Shown here one piece after another: positions 42,264 through 50,784 of a stretch of DNA of 64,000 nt. Numbering within the stretch: position 1 is the first letter of the stretch; every line of letters starts with the position of its first letter. The translations under genes were made by a program, and so were the position numbers. The stretch is from Gammaproteobacteria bacterium. Its GTDB lineage: Bacteria > Pseudomonadota > Gammaproteobacteria > Pseudomonadales > Pseudohongiellaceae. The notes beneath the pieces are model-generated. The model was given only the letters and a program-made list of their open reading frames with translations. It was not told where the DNA came from and made no database searches. Location: contig JABJIC010000023.1 of NCBI GenBank assembly GCA_018661465.1, positions 1 through 64,000 of the forward strand, in the 5' to 3' direction.

Positions 42264-42653
42264 CTAGCCAAAGCTCACTACACGGTCACTAACAACGCTG
42301 GCGTCTACCAGTTGACCAAGGCCCGCGATATCGGAACTTTCAAATGCACTAACGCCGTCTAATTCATACCGCTCAGATTCCGTAGCATCAACAATCCCTC
42401 GTTTTAACGCCGAGGAAACACACACTACTGAATCAAGCTTATGCTCTCGGATCAGCTTGTCCCAGCTATGTTGTAGATTTACTTCATCTTGAGGGCTAAC
42501 TGAGAGCCGGCTGGCGTTTAGCACTCCATCACCCATAAAGAACAAGCGATAGATTCCGTGACCCTGCTCAATGACTGCACGAGCGAATCGATAAGCTGAA
42601 GATGCCGCTTCAGAAGAATAGGGGGCACCATAAATTACAATTGAAAATTTCAT
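42264..42653 (-). CDS. tusD: Sulfur relay subunit TusD (DsrE family)
   Basis: 129 residues. YGAPYSSEAASSAYRFARAVI and the active Cys in VVCVSSALKRGI (about residue 78) are the TusD hallmarks; this Cys carries the persulfide. It is first in the tusDCBE operon. A terminator for yccA lies 35 bases upstream, so tusD needs its own promoter or readthrough. Confidence 0.93.
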   Translation of the reverse strand: MKFSIVIYGAPYSSEAASSAYRFARAVIEQGHGIYRLFFMGDGVLNASRLSVSPQDEVNLQHSWDKLIREHKLDSVVCVSSALKRGIVDATESERYELDGVSAFESSDIAGLGQLVDASVVSDRVVSFG

Positions 42654-42687
42654 TGATGCGATTGTCTGTTTAAGTTCCAGTCCAAAT

Positions 42688-42716
42688 AAAAAACCCCAGT
42701 CTAGCTGGGGCTTTTT
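42688..42716 (-). terminator. Rho-independent terminator after yccA
   Basis: Stem CCCCAG (42694-42699)/CTGGGG (42705-42710) with loop TCTAG. On the minus strand it is followed by six T (plus A run 42688-42693); on the plus strand by CTTTTT, so it could act both ways. It lies 44 bases downstream of the yccA stop. Confidence 0.9.
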
Positions 42717-42759
42717 GTCTGCTCAATCGATTGAGCGTGTTAATTACTAAACCAATATC

Positions 42760-43431
42760 TTAGTTTCTTCCTGTCAAAGAACCCAGAATGTGAAGCAGGT
42801 GGATGAAGATATTAAAGATGCTCAAATACAGCGAGATAGTCGCCATTATGTAATTTCTCTCACCACCGTTAACAATACGGCTAGTGTCAAAAAGAATAAA
42901 ACCAGACATCAGCAAAATCACAGCGGAAGAAATGGCAAGGCTAAAAGCAGGTATCTGCAAAAAGATATTCGCAATGATCGCTACCAGAGCTACCATCATT
43001 CCTGTGAACAGGAAGCCAGCAAGAAAATTAAAGTTCTTTCTGGTTGTCAGAGCGTAACCGGATAGGGACAGGAAAATAACTGCTGTACCACCCAATGCCT
43101 GAGCAACAATCGCTGAACCGTTTGCATAAGCCATTATGTACATATTAATAGTTGGGCCAATAGCCGCACCCATTAATGCTGCAAATACAAAAACAGCAAC
43201 GAGGCCTTTAGAAGAGTTTGCATTGGCTCGCACAACAAAACTCATGATAAAACCACCGATCAGAAGCATAAAACCAACGCCTTGGCCTACCTGCATAACC
43301 ATAGTGGCTACGGCGGCAATGGCGCTTACAAATAGCGTCATAGAAAGCAGTGTGTAGGTATTTCGTACTACCTTGTTTACAGATAGTGCCGATTCCTGGC
43401 TGCGACCTATATCTAATTCAACTTCGTTCAT
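42760..43431 (-). CDS. yccA: Bax inhibitor-1 family membrane protein YccA
   Basis: 223 residues with about seven membrane helices. VVRNTYTLLSMTLFVSAI near the start and the Asp-containing C-terminal half (ILFDTSRIVNGGERNYI) are typical of BI-1/YccA. In E. coli YccA modulates FtsH proteolysis of membrane proteins. ATGs at 43434 and 43431 follow GGAG; the second has the better spacing. The yccA-tus adjacency also occurs in E. coli (yccA next to tusE). Confidence 0.92.
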   Translation of the reverse strand: MNEVELDIGRSQESALSVNKVVRNTYTLLSMTLFVSAIAAVATMVMQVGQGVGFMLLIGGFIMSFVVRANANSSKGLVAVFVFAALMGAAIGPTINMYIMAYANGSAIVAQALGGTAVIFLSLSGYALTTRKNFNFLAGFLFTGMMVALVAIIANIFLQIPAFSLAISSAVILLMSGFILFDTSRIVNGGERNYIMATISLYLSIFNIFIHLLHILGSLTGRN

Positions 43432-43675
43432 CATCTTCTCCAATAAGGTACTTAACTAAATATAGCGACCAATATCCATGTCGCATTATCTCTACATGGG
43501 GCTGACACGCCGTAATTCAACGTTTGGGGCCAAATACTCCCCCACAATTAATCGAATTATCATACCTGTAAGCCAAGCAAAATCAACGCTTTTAGACAGG
43601 CTTTCAAGGTAAACAATATTATCTATAAGCCTAGTTGACTGGAGCCTGAATTATAGTAAGATTCACCACCTTCGC

Positions 43676-43765
43676 GGAGGGGTGGCAGAGCGGTTGAATG
43701 CACTGGTCTTGAAAACCAGCGAGGGCGAAAGTCCTCCGAGAGTTCGAATCTCTCCTCCTCCGCCA
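43676..43765 (+). tRNA. tRNA-Ser, anticodon TGA
   Basis: Acceptor GGAGGGG (43676-43682) pairs with CTCCTCC (43755-43761) with one G-T wobble; discriminator G43762 and CCA 43763-43765 are encoded. Anticodon stem CTGGT/ACCAG encloses CTTGAAA with anticodon TGA at 43710-43712. The long variable arm and the T-arm GAGAG-TTCGAAT-CTCTC complete a class II tRNA-Ser. The 232 bases upstream (from yccA) should hold its promoter. Confidence 0.98.
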
Positions 43766-43831
43766 TATTCTTTCTAGATCTTGCAAAAATACCAACTCAC
43801 ATCTCCATATTAGACACTCTGCCAATATCCA

Positions 43832-43911
43832 GGCGGAGGAGGAAGATACGAACTCTCCAGTTCGAAAGCCGCGTCAGCGGCGCAGACGGCTGCAAGCCGC
43901 CATCAGAGTTC
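43832..43911 (-). repeat. Inverted tRNA-Ser 3' end remnant with REP-like palindromes
   Basis: 43832-43856 read on the minus strand matches the last 27 bases of tRNA-Ser before its final A, apart from a 2-base gap and one substitution. Next come nested inverted repeats: GAACTCT (43850-43856)/AGAGTTC (43905-43911), GCCGC (43868-43872)/GCGGC (43877-43881) and CGGCT-GCA-AGCCG (43887-43899). The form resembles a REP element fused to a tRNA fragment. I found no second copy in the window. Confidence 0.55.
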
Positions 43912-44159
43912 CTAACCACTCAATACTTGAATTCAAGCAACAGGATCAGACAAATCTGTAAATGGTAAAAATCGCCCAAAGGCGAATTTTATCAATCTCT
44001 CCGTGACACCCGCACGCACTGAACTAATAGACACCCAATCAATACATGCACTTATAACCGAAAGCTCGGCCGTCCATGAGCAGTTTCACCCGCCACATTT
44101 CCGCCACCATTAACCCCAACATAGCCTCATTACAGAAACATCGCTGTCAGATTCATTTG

Positions 44160-44247
44160 TTTAAATAAACACTCAATCAAGCGAATTGATTGAACCCTCC
44201 TAGAGCTAGACCCCGCTTGAAGGCCCTCACTATGAGGGCCTTTTTTT
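44160..44247 (+). ncRNA. Possible small RNA ending at a strong orphan terminator
   Basis: Two consecutive hairpins, CAATCAA/TTGATTG (44174-44192) and AAGGCCCTCA/TGAGGGCCTT (44220-44242), flank a single-stranded C-rich stretch with CCTCCT (44196-44201), the complement of a Shine-Dalgarno sequence, and end in a T-run. No plus-strand gene precedes it except tRNA-Ser 455 bases upstream. The 5' end is unknown and no promoter was assigned, so this is tentative. Confidence 0.25.
44220..44247 (+). terminator. Strong rho-independent terminator, plus strand
   Basis: Perfect 10-bp stem AAGGCCCTCA/TGAGGGCCTT with a 3-base loop CTA, followed by seven T (44241-44247). The T-run is only on the plus strand, so it is not the usual terminator for the minus-strand prc gene, whose stop is 24 bases further on. 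Confidence 0.85.
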
Positions 44248-44270
44248 ATCTGCGGTTATCTACCAAGAGA

Positions 44271-46523
44271 TTAGCGGGCAGGGCGTTGGCGTGATGAGGT
44301 ATCACTAATGGAGTTTGCATTGCCGCGATTTAGGGCGATAAAGTCGACTAGAACCCGGCCACTCTCCAAGAGTAGAGGGTCTTTCTCTTCTTCAACTTCA
44401 TCTTCTAGCGCTTCGTCGTCAGAGTTATCAACCAAAGACACATCATCATTAGCTGAGATCTCGACTTCTTCTTCGTCTTCTTCCGCGTCCGCGTCTACCC
44501 AATCACGAAGTGGCAGGCCTTTCATCATGCGACGCATGTTTTCGGCGTCGAATTCTCTACGTCGAGATTCTTCACGTTCAGTCTTAACCACAAGTTCATT
44601 CAGAGAAATTTCTTCTCTTCCCCTAAGCTCTCTTGTGCGCTCAATTTGATTTTCCAGATAAATAAAATCCGCTGAAGACTCAGCCCTCTCTTCATGTAAT
44701 TGCTGTAATTGAGGAAGCACTTCTTGAATCGCCAGATAGTGTCGGTATTCAACCGGGCGAACTGTGTCCCATGGCAGGGCACCGTCCAAGCTGCTCTCAC
44801 CTATGTCTTCGTAGGCGTCATAAAAGTCAGGGAATGAGATGTCAGGGACTACGCCCCGATGCTGCGTGCTCTCTCCTGAAATTCGGTAGAACTTGGAGCG
44901 AGTTAATTTAACCTGGCCATAGTCCATGGGAATAATTTCCTGAACCGTGCCTTTGCCAAAAGTTTGACCACCAAGCACGATTCCGCGCTCGTAATCCTGA
45001 ATGGCGCCGGCAAAAATCTCCGATGCCGAAGCACTCGTGCGATTCACTAACACCGCAAGAGGGCCAGCATAGGCCATCTCCGGGTCGTTATCACCAAAGG
45101 AGCGAGTGAAGCCATTTCTTAAGCCAGAATAGCGAATTTGAACCGTAGGCCCAGTCTCAATAAACAATCCTACAAGTTGATTGGCTTCGCTGAGGCTGCC
45201 GCCGCCGTTGTTTCTTAAATCCACTACAACAGCGTCAACACCTTCTTCTTCTAATTCCTCTAGAAGAACGCGAACGTCTCTAGTGGAACTCTTGAAATCT
45301 TGATCACCGCGAGCAGCTGCTTCGAAATCGAAATAGAATGTGGGAAGATCGACTACGCCTATCTTGTAATCATCACCGTTATAACTCAGTTCGATAACTT
45401 CTTTCTTGGCGGATTGGTCTTCTAGCTTTACCGTGTCCCGAGTGATGCTAACAACGGTAGCATTAGTTTCGCTTACGGAATCAACTGGTATGACGCTAAG
45501 TCGCACCACGGTTCCTTTTTCGCCTCGTATTTGGGCAACAACGTCATCAAGGCGCATACCTACAACATCCTGAATATCGCCATCAACTCCCTGGCCAATA
45601 CCAATAATGCGATCGCCTTGCTGCAGTTCCTCACCAATTTCAGCAGGGCCGCCCTTAATTAGTTCTACAACCTTTGTATATTCTTCATCGGTAGTCAGCT
45701 GCGCACCAATACCCTGAAGTGACAGAGACAAACCCATATTGAAGTTTTCTGAATCTCGCGGAGAGAAATAGGAAGTATGTGGGTCAACAGCGATGGCTAC
45801 ATTTGCCAGGTAAGCCTGAAACACATCCTTGCCGTTTGTTTTTAAAATCTGGCTAAGCTGATTGCGATAACGCTTGCTCAGCTTATCCATAATCTCTTCA
45901 TCGGTATCTCCAGCCAGTTTTAGGCTGAGCACACTGTTTTTAATCCTTAGTCTCCAGATCTCATCCAGCTCAGCAATTGACTCAGCATAGGGAGCATCTT
46001 CTCGATCCAGCGTTATCGATTCTTCCAAACTGAAATCCATGGCGGGAATATCATTTTCTATACGGTTTACTGCATAGATCATTCTCTCGAGAATGCGCTT
46101 GTAGTAGATGTTATACATTTCAAAACCTGGCTCAATGCTTCCATCCAGAAGCGTATCGTCCAGGGTGTATCGATAGGCACTTAGTCGATCGATATCCTCT
46201 TTCATAAAATAGAGTTTGGAGCCGTCTAGTGCATCCAGAAAACTATCGAAGACGGTGGACGAAAAATTGTCGTCAATATCCACCGCTGAGTAATGTTTGG
46301 ATTCAAGCTCAGCAAGCAGACTGATTGCTGTCTGGCCGTGAACCGGCTCGCTGCTAAGAGGGCTATAGAGCGCATCTATATCGAGAACAGTATTAAGAAG
46401 ACCCGGATCATCCTCCTGAGCCAAGGCTAGCCCAGCGCCGAGCCCGAGTACTGAAGAGAGGCCGACAAGCACGGCACTTCTTAGGGTTTTGCTAAAACTG
46501 TGCTTTGGTAATTCCTGAATCAT
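44271..46523 (-). CDS. prc: Tail-specific (C-terminal processing) protease Prc
   Basis: 750 residues from ATG at 46523, chosen for GGAG six bases upstream. An N-terminal signal sequence (ending GLALAQEDD) exports it to the periplasm. A helical N-terminal domain, a PDZ domain (about 250-330: SLQGIGAQL, KGGPAE), then the S41 catalytic core with S499 in the TSASASEIF motif and K524 in FGKGTVQ follow; this Ser-Lys dyad is spaced as in E. coli. It trims penicillin-binding protein 3 and degrades tagged proteins. The C-terminus has a long acidic segment (EDEEEVE) not typical of E. coli Prc. Confidence 0.95.
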   Translation of the reverse strand: MIQELPKHSFSKTLRSAVLVGLSSVLGLGAGLALAQEDDPGLLNTVLDIDALYSPLSSEPVHGQTAISLLAELESKHYSAVDIDDNFSSTVFDSFLDALDGSKLYFMKEDIDRLSAYRYTLDDTLLDGSIEPGFEMYNIYYKRILERMIYAVNRIENDIPAMDFSLEESITLDREDAPYAESIAELDEIWRLRIKNSVLSLKLAGDTDEEIMDKLSKRYRNQLSQILKTNGKDVFQAYLANVAIAVDPHTSYFSPRDSENFNMGLSLSLQGIGAQLTTDEEYTKVVELIKGGPAEIGEELQQGDRIIGIGQGVDGDIQDVVGMRLDDVVAQIRGEKGTVVRLSVIPVDSVSETNATVVSITRDTVKLEDQSAKKEVIELSYNGDDYKIGVVDLPTFYFDFEAAARGDQDFKSSTRDVRVLLEELEEEGVDAVVVDLRNNGGGSLSEANQLVGLFIETGPTVQIRYSGLRNGFTRSFGDNDPEMAYAGPLAVLVNRTSASASEIFAGAIQDYERGIVLGGQTFGKGTVQEIIPMDYGQVKLTRSKFYRISGESTQHRGVVPDISFPDFYDAYEDIGESSLDGALPWDTVRPVEYRHYLAIQEVLPQLQQLHEERAESSADFIYLENQIERTRELRGREEISLNELVVKTEREESRRREFDAENMRRMMKGLPLRDWVDADAEEDEEEVEISANDDVSLVDNSDDEALEDEVEEEKDPLLLESGRVLVDFIALNRGNANSISDTSSRQRPAR

Positions 46524-46712
46524 AAATCTCCAAATACTCTCTCGATAATGAGCGGGTGTTGCCTTCAATGCGAAACCTAGAGACTAAGCCAAATAGGCTG
46601 TTGTGAGAAGCTCTTTGAGGCAAATATAGGTCTAGAAAACGTCCAGAATGGATAAACAGATGCCATATAAAGATGATCCGATGAGCAAACAGCAGAGAGA
46701 CCAGGGGCGGGA

Positions 46713-47921
46713 TCAATTTTCTTTAATTACTTTGCGGCGGGCAGAGGCGTGTCGCTCAGCCCTTTCAACATCGATATAGCGGTCTGTAATAGCGCTGGAA
46801 CCATGGCCCGCGTCGTCTCGTACATGCTCTCGGGGGCGGTGCTTTACGTCTTCTGAAATACCAGTATGGCGAAGCCAGTGAACAGTTGCTGATGACAGGC
46901 GTTCAGCATCTTCAATAAAGCCTTCGCGGCGCATCTTGTCAGTGGCCTTATCGAAGCACTTTTGCACAATCCCTCTGATTTGACGTGTGCTGCCTATGCC
47001 GCCTTTGCCCCTAGTCTTGTGAATCAGGGGAGAGGATTCTCCTGGGGCAGGTAAAGCAGTGAGTCCTCTGGATTTCCTGTAACGCTTCAGGGCTTCAAGC
47101 ATTGCATCACTTACGGATATTTCCCGCTCCTTATTGCCCTTGCCTACGGTGGTAAACCACCAGTTTGCTTCTTGATCTGCTTGAAAATGACCCATCTGGG
47201 GTTGCCAGCGCGGGGTATCCACTAATTCGGATATGCGTAAATACATGGCAAATAGGGCATTCATGACAAATAGAGTTCGCTCATGAACCGCGGGCTCTGA
47301 GGCTGCCATGCTTTCCGCAGCCTCGATAACGTATTCCCACTGCAGTGGAGACAAACGGCGAACTTTCCCCTGACTCTGCTGTTTTCTAATGAATTTGCTC
47401 TTCTGGCGTATCTGAGAAACAGGGTTGGCGGACAGGTAGTTCTCCTGTATCAGGAAGTTGAAAAAGCTGCTGAGAACACTGAACAGGGACTGTAATGCTG
47501 ACTGGGACACCACGTATTCGCCCTTGCCATGGACATAGGGGCGCCATTCATCGTTAGGAACCCTCAGCCCTTGCTTATCGACATAGCGAGCTACGTTTTT
47601 ACTGCCGACCCAGTTAGCAGGGGGCTGTTTTGAAAATTCCACATAGGATTCGATATCTTCTCTAACTATTTGATTCAATGACTTTTTTGACACTATCCAA
47701 CACCAGTGCAAAAAGTGTTCGATCTCACGCCTGTAAGTACTGAACGTATCCGGGCTACCGCGGTAGCTATAAATGAACTCACTGGCATATTGATAGTCCC
47801 CAATAGCATCATCCGGTGCGTCAGGTAGCAGATGATCCAACGATGTCACCGGTTGCTTAAAGGGATTATTCATCACTTCAAGGGTGTCGAAGAAGGGAAT
47901 AGGGGAGTTAATATTTGACAT
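46713..47921 (-). CDS. Solitary tyrosine recombinase (phage integrase family)
   Basis: 402 residues. The N-terminal half is a SAM-like core-binding domain (about 45-170). The C-terminal catalytic domain holds the Arg in YLRISELVD, Lys in GKGNKERE, HxxR in VHWLRHTG, His in AGHGSSAITDRY and the nucleophile Tyr, so it appears functional. Nearest relatives are chromosomal integrase-like proteins. No excisionase, phage or transposon genes and no second att site are adjacent; tRNA-Ser is 2.9 kb away on the other side of prc. Its role is unknown. Confidence 0.85.
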   Translation of the reverse strand: MSNINSPIPFFDTLEVMNNPFKQPVTSLDHLLPDAPDDAIGDYQYASEFIYSYRGSPDTFSTYRREIEHFLHWCWIVSKKSLNQIVREDIESYVEFSKQPPANWVGSKNVARYVDKQGLRVPNDEWRPYVHGKGEYVVSQSALQSLFSVLSSFFNFLIQENYLSANPVSQIRQKSKFIRKQQSQGKVRRLSPLQWEYVIEAAESMAASEPAVHERTLFVMNALFAMYLRISELVDTPRWQPQMGHFQADQEANWWFTTVGKGNKEREISVSDAMLEALKRYRKSRGLTALPAPGESSPLIHKTRGKGGIGSTRQIRGIVQKCFDKATDKMRREGFIEDAERLSSATVHWLRHTGISEDVKHRPREHVRDDAGHGSSAITDRYIDVERAERHASARRKVIKEN

Positions 47922-48090
47922 TAATAAAGTGCTTTACCAGATTGTTTTAAATGAATTATGTGCTTAAAACAATCACAAAGATAGTGGCGAAAACATCACG
48001 TTGCAAACGGCTAGAAATTGATCCGTATACTTTAATCGGTGTAATTCCCCTGAACTTTACCTAAGCCAGGTATCTACAGTGAGAGATTAT

Positions 48091-48114
48091 CGTTATATAC
48101 TTGATTATATAACG
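48091..48114. promoter_or_regulatory. ModE-type operator upstream of modA
   Basis: CGTTATATA (48091-48099) and TATATAACG (48106-48114) form a perfect 9-bp inverted repeat with a 6-base spacer. This matches the known ModE box of E. coli modA (CGTTATATA-like halves). It lies 18 bases before the proposed modA start, and modE is encoded at the far end of the cluster. Repression by ModE-molybdate is the expected action. Confidence 0.85.
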
Positions 48115-48131
48115 AAGTATAGATAGCGACT

Positions 48132-48947
48132 TTGTCAAAAGGGATGATCAGGAAAGTGCAAGACCATCAAGCTAAAATTGGAAACAAGAGAAGAGTAGAC
48201 CGTCATGGTTTGATACTCCTGCTGTGCCTGCTTGTCTCACCCTCGGCGTCCGCGGATACCGTAAATGTAGCTGTTGCCGCTAACTTTGTACCCACCATGC
48301 GACTAATCGAAGCGGAGTTCGAAGCTATAAGCGTCCACCGGATTAACCTGATAAGTGGCTCCAGTGGGAAGCACTTCGCTCAAATCTTAAATGGCGCACC
48401 CTATCATTTGCTTCTTTCTGCTGACCAGGAAAGAGTAGAACTCCTTAAATTACAAAGCCCTGAATCTGTCATCTCAAGTAAGACCTATGCAATAGGCAGG
48501 TTAGCACTCTGGTCCAGACAATCAGAGATCTCTCTTGGACCTGACCACCTTCAAAGGGCTGATAATTACAATCGCCTCGCTATAGCAAACCCAAATCTGG
48601 CGCCATATGGCAGGGCTGCGATGGAAGCTCTGGGCTCAATGGGCCTTAGCAGACAGGCACTCAGTGAGAAGCTGGTATTTGGAGAGAACGTTGGCCAGGC
48701 CTTTCAATACGCCTATAGCGGCAATGCGGATCTTGGGCTTGTTGCACATTCTCAGTTAATTTCTTCAAATGTATCAGGTAGTTACTGGATACTTCCAGAA
48801 TCTCTCCACAGTCCGATTCAACAAGATGTAGCTTTGCTGGACAGCTCGGAGGCATCCAGGAGTCTGTACCAATACCTGAGTAGCGAAACGGCGATACAGA
48901 TTATTCTACAAAATGGCTACGAGCTAGCCGAACCGGGGGGCAGGTAA
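48132..48947 (+). CDS. modA: Molybdate ABC transporter, periplasmic binding protein ModA
   Basis: 271 residues. A signal peptide ends ASADTVNVAVAANF, the mature part starting with the usual AAANF motif; GSSGKHFAQILNGAP is the oxyanion-binding loop. The N-terminal extension before the hydrophobic core is long and basic (about 25 residues). The TTG at 48132 is used; an ATG at 48144 follows AAAAGGG without spacing, so the start is uncertain. A ModE operator overlaps the leader. modB starts 5 bases after the stop. Confidence 0.92.
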   Translation: MSKGMIRKVQDHQAKIGNKRRVDRHGLILLLCLLVSPSASADTVNVAVAANFVPTMRLIEAEFEAISVHRINLISGSSGKHFAQILNGAPYHLLLSADQERVELLKLQSPESVISSKTYAIGRLALWSRQSEISLGPDHLQRADNYNRLAIANPNLAPYGRAAMEALGSMGLSRQALSEKLVFGENVGQAFQYAYSGNADLGLVAHSQLISSNVSGSYWILPESLHSPIQQDVALLDSSEASRSLYQYLSSETAIQIILQNGYELAEPGGR

Positions 48948-48952
48948 GCACA

Positions 48953-49642
48953 ATGCCACTTTTCTCCGCCGAGGATCTAACTGCATTTCTCATCACTCTA
49001 AAACTGGCCGCCGTTACTACCGGCATCCTGCTGCTGATAAGTACGCCACTTGCTTGGTGGCTGGCAACCACGCGGGCACGCTTTAGAGGGCTTGTGGAGG
49101 CGCTAATCGCATTACCATTGGTTCTTCCACCCACAGTGCTTGGCTTTTATCTGCTGCTGGCATTGTCTCCAGATGGAGTTATTGGCAGCCTTACTGAACT
49201 GCTGGGGCTACCGTCTCTGGCATTCTCGTTCTGGGGTCTAGTGCTTGGATCGGTGATTTATTCCTTACCATTCGCAGTTCAGCCCCTACAGAGCGGGTTT
49301 CTGAGTATTGGCCACAGGCCACTTGAGGCTGCAGCCTCATTAGGAGCGACCCCCTGGGACAGCTTCCTTTCCATCGTGCTGCCTCTTTCCAAAAACGCTT
49401 ATCTCACCGCCGCGGTGCTGTGTTTCGCGCATACCCTGGGGGAGTTTGGTGTAGTCTTGATGATAGGGGGCAATATCCCGGGTGAGACCCATGTTCTCTC
49501 AATCGCAATATATGACCATGTTGAGTCAATCCAATATCAAAATGCCCATGTGCTGTCCGGCAGTCTTTTACTGTTCTCGGTGCTGATACTGCTATTGGTT
49601 TATAGAGGTAAACATCAGCATTTTTCGGTAGTTAAAGCCTGA
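48953..49642 (+). CDS. modB: Molybdate ABC transporter permease ModB
   Basis: 229 residues with five to six membrane helices. The EAA loop EAAASLGATPWDSFLSIVLP (near residue 127), which docks ModC, and GEFGVVLMIGGNIPGET are typical of ModB. AGGTAA supports the ATG. The stop TGA overlaps the modC ATG by one base, so expression is coupled. Confidence 0.95.
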   Translation: MPLFSAEDLTAFLITLKLAAVTTGILLLISTPLAWWLATTRARFRGLVEALIALPLVLPPTVLGFYLLLALSPDGVIGSLTELLGLPSLAFSFWGLVLGSVIYSLPFAVQPLQSGFLSIGHRPLEAAASLGATPWDSFLSIVLPLSKNAYLTAAVLCFAHTLGEFGVVLMIGGNIPGETHVLSIAIYDHVESIQYQNAHVLSGSLLLFSVLILLLVYRGKHQHFSVVKA

Positions 49643-50715
49643 TGATCAGCGTTGACATTAAGCTAGAAAAACAGAACTTTTCGCTGCATGCGCAATTTCA
49701 AACCAGCGGCGGAGGGGTAACAGGTATTTACGGACCTTCCGGGTCAGGAAAGACCAGTCTGCTTAGAGCTATAGCCGGCCTGGAGCCTGACACCAGGGGC
49801 TCTATCTCTGTGCTCGATACAGAATACTTGTCCTCTACCAACGAATTAGCAGTACACCAGAGACAAGTAGGCATGGTGTTTCAGGATTCGAACCTTTTCC
49901 CCCATCTTAGCGTGGAGGAAAACCTGTTATATGGAAGGAAAAGGCTAAGTAATCCACCTAAAATCAAAGAGTTAAAGAGCTTTTATCAACTACTAGGAGT
50001 TACGGAGCTGCTTTCCAGAGGAATTGACGGGCTATCTGGTGGCGAACAACAACGAATAGCCCTGGGTCGCGCGCTGCTTGCCGAACCGAGACTATTGCTT
50101 ATGGATGAACCTCTGTCGGCGCTGGATCAAGATACCCGCTCTAATTTAATGTCATTTCTGGAAAACCTATTTCAACAGCTTGAAATACCTGTACTTTATG
50201 TCAGCCATTCCAGCCAGGAAATCGCCAGGCTGGCAGATCATTTAATCGTTATGGAGCAAGGGGAGGTGAAAGCATCCGGGGAGATCGAGCAGGTCTTGAG
50301 CCAAGTAGATAGCTCCCTCGCTCAAAGCGACTCTTCCTTTTCGGTGATCAAAGGCAGGGTGGAAGCAAGTGAGGCTAAGGAAATTACCCTAATTCGCAGT
50401 GAAGGAGGCCAGCAGCTGGTACTTCCCGGGGGTTCCCATCCGTCGGTAACAGGAAAAAAGGTTCGGCTAAGAATAAGGGCGCGGGACGTAAGTTTGTGTC
50501 TGGAACGGCCAGATAAAAGCAGCATCCTCAATATCTTGCCCGCGACAGTAATTGGGATATCCAGCAACTGCGTGGCCGGTAGCAGGATAATCAAACTTGA
50601 TATGGGCTCCAACACACTGCTAGCCAAAGTGTCTGACTATTCCGTAAAGCAATTGGCGCTCTCAGAAGGGATAGAACTCTATGCTCAGATCAAATCGGCG
50701 GCACTTCTAGACTAA
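49642..50715 (+). CDS. modC: Molybdate ABC transporter ATPase ModC
   Basis: 357 residues. Walker A GPSGSGKTS (near 30), signature LSGGEQQR, Walker B LLLMDEPLSALD and the H-loop SHSSQE are intact. The C-terminal third (about 230-357) is a Mop/TOBE domain that binds oxyanions and can shut transport when molybdate is plentiful. It drives import through ModB. It converges with modE, the stops being 69 bases apart. Confidence 0.95.
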   Translation: MISVDIKLEKQNFSLHAQFQTSGGGVTGIYGPSGSGKTSLLRAIAGLEPDTRGSISVLDTEYLSSTNELAVHQRQVGMVFQDSNLFPHLSVEENLLYGRKRLSNPPKIKELKSFYQLLGVTELLSRGIDGLSGGEQQRIALGRALLAEPRLLLMDEPLSALDQDTRSNLMSFLENLFQQLEIPVLYVSHSSQEIARLADHLIVMEQGEVKASGEIEQVLSQVDSSLAQSDSSFSVIKGRVEASEAKEITLIRSEGGQQLVLPGGSHPSVTGKKVRLRIRARDVSLCLERPDKSSILNILPATVIGISSNCVAGSRIIKLDMGSNTLLAKVSDYSVKQLALSEGIELYAQIKSAALLD

Positions 50716-50784
50716 TATATTTACTAATTTCAATAGGTAATAAGCATATATTAGAGTAATTTAATATGCATAGACTAACAGGTG

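Larger units (their letters stand above)
43766..44270. other. Structured intergenic region after tRNA-Ser
   Basis: No protein gene is supported in these 505 bases. They hold an inverted degraded copy of the tRNA-Ser 3' end with nested palindromes (43832-43911), a hairpin at 43967-43991 (TAAAAATCGCC/GGCGAATTTTA, one mismatch) that may end the tRNA transcript, a hairpin at 44174-44192 and a strong terminator at 44220-44247. Confidence 0.6.

Noticed and set aside
43631-43825. Open reading frame antisense to tRNA-Ser encoding an Arg-rich peptide
   Set aside because: It is the reverse complement of the tRNA gene; such frames are a familiar artefact and there is no ribosome site.
50712-50754. Inverted repeat CTAATATAT/ATATATTAG between modC and modE
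   Set aside because: The arms are pure AT-rich sequence 25 bases apart, with no T-run; a weak terminator at best.
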